Shown here in pieces: positions 63,604 through 64,000 of a DNA stretch of 64,000 nucleotides. The first letter of the stretch is position 1; the number at the start of each line of letters is the position of its first letter. The notes below the pieces were generated by a model. It searched no databases. It saw only the letters and a list, made by a program, of their open reading frames with translations, and had not been told where the DNA came from. Location: positions 62,001-126,000 of the forward strand of contig NZ_FWXR01000003.1 of the NCBI RefSeq assembly GCF_900176465.1, read 5' to 3'. This DNA is from Fulvimarina manganoxydans. Its GTDB lineage: Bacteria > Pseudomonadota > Alphaproteobacteria > Rhizobiales > Rhizobiaceae. The translations under genes were made by a program, and so were the position numbers.

Positions 63604-64000
63604 ATGATCAGCAATTCGAATTCCGCTCGCATCCACCGCCGCGCCGTTCTCGCCGCGCTCGCAACGAGCGCGGCCACCGTCACCCTGCCGGCCAGCGCAG
63701 GCCAGGTGCCGAGCGAGGTCTCCGCAGAGATCGCCGCGCTCATGACGCGCTTCGTCGACCTCAAGCGCGCCTATGCCGAACTCGACGAAGCCCACGACCT
63801 TGCCCACTTCGCCCTGCCTGAATGGGCAGCGGAAGGCGAGATGTTCGTCATCGCCGACGGCTCATTCGTCGGCGCCATGTCACCATATCCGCAGGTGGCG
63901 GACTGGACCGCACCCGAGCACAATATGGAGCGCGTCCTCATTCGCCCGTCGCTCGACGACGTGGTGAGCTTCCACAAGAAGGTGGCGGACTTCGCCTGCC
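63604..64000 (+). CDS. Tat-exported protein of unknown function (partial)
   Basis: An open frame from the ATG at 63604 to the window edge (132 residues so far). The N-terminus has a twin-arginine signal, ARIHRRAVLAALATSAATVT, ending LPASAGQ. The following part reads SEVSAEIAALMTRFVDLKRA and HFALPEWAAEGEMFVIADGS. No family is recognised. No good ribosome-binding site is seen, because the structured element lies directly upstream, so translation may depend on that structure. The gene continues beyond the window. Confidence 0.65.
   Translation, partial: MISNSNSARIHRRAVLAALATSAATVTLPASAGQVPSEVSAEIAALMTRFVDLKRAYAELDEAHDLAHFALPEWAAEGEMFVIADGSFVGAMSPYPQVADWTAPEHNMERVLIRPSLDDVVSFHKKVADFAC

Noticed and set aside
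63478-63807. Minus-strand open frames across the structured element and Tat protein start
   Set aside because: They read antisense through a clear twin-arginine signal sequence and have no ribosome-binding site or domain.

Overview
The window looks like the chromosome of a high-GC alphaproteobacterium, most likely in the order Hyphomicrobiales (Rhizobiales). The grounds are the CckA cell-cycle kinase, a candidate GAAC-N7-GTAC SOS operator at recA, an Omp25-like surface protein, and the runs lptF-lptG-lptD-surA, cckA..recA-alaS..icd and pgsA-moaD-moaE. The genus cannot be settled from sequence reading alone. Positions 1 to about 51.9 kb are mostly core genome. The rest is a mobile island.

Left part (1-20.4 kb): outer-membrane biogenesis genes (surA partial, lptD, lptG, lptF) diverge from pepA-holC. 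An ABC-F ATPase, a VapBC toxin-antitoxin pair, a glutathione transferase, ndk, csbD, a PAS/LuxR regulator, a membrane protein, NAD synthetase and a fused acyl-CoA synthetase/acetyltransferase follow. Middle part (20.4-45.9 kb): an orphan 386-aa gene that may be a PD-(D/E)XK nuclease, an isoprenylcysteine-methyltransferase-like gene, chrA, a DUF4112 gene, a Kef-type antiporter, adenine deaminase, mobA, fliO, cckA, recA, alaS, a PRC-barrel-like secreted protein, icd, a carboxylesterase, an alcohol dehydrogenase, an RNA methyltransferase, murI, an Lrp regulator and a broken diguanylate cyclase. Then come miaA/serB, moaE-moaD-pgsA, a SAM methyltransferase and an Omp25-like porin (45.9-51.6 kb).

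The island starts at a truncated 3' half of tRNA-Lys(TTT) (51923-51967), next to a P4-type tyrosine integrase. It then carries an AlpA-like excisionase/regulator, a HTH replication-initiator-like gene with iteron-like palindromes inside its coding sequence, a Nu1-like small terminase, and only a few tail genes (gpZ-like, tape measure, gpD-like hub). No large terminase, portal, capsid, sheath or tube gene is visible. It is either a deleted prophage or a tail-bearing, capsid-less satellite. Downstream are an array of four different palindromes sharing one geometry, a DUF6894 gene, a MarR operon, a degenerate direct repeat, a strongly structured three-way-junction element and a Tat-signal protein cut by the window edge. 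The right end of the island is outside the window.

Several intergenic repeat families are present. The clearest is an element of about 100-125 bp with four copies, three of them between convergent genes, where its first bases can form the stop codon of the neighbouring gene.
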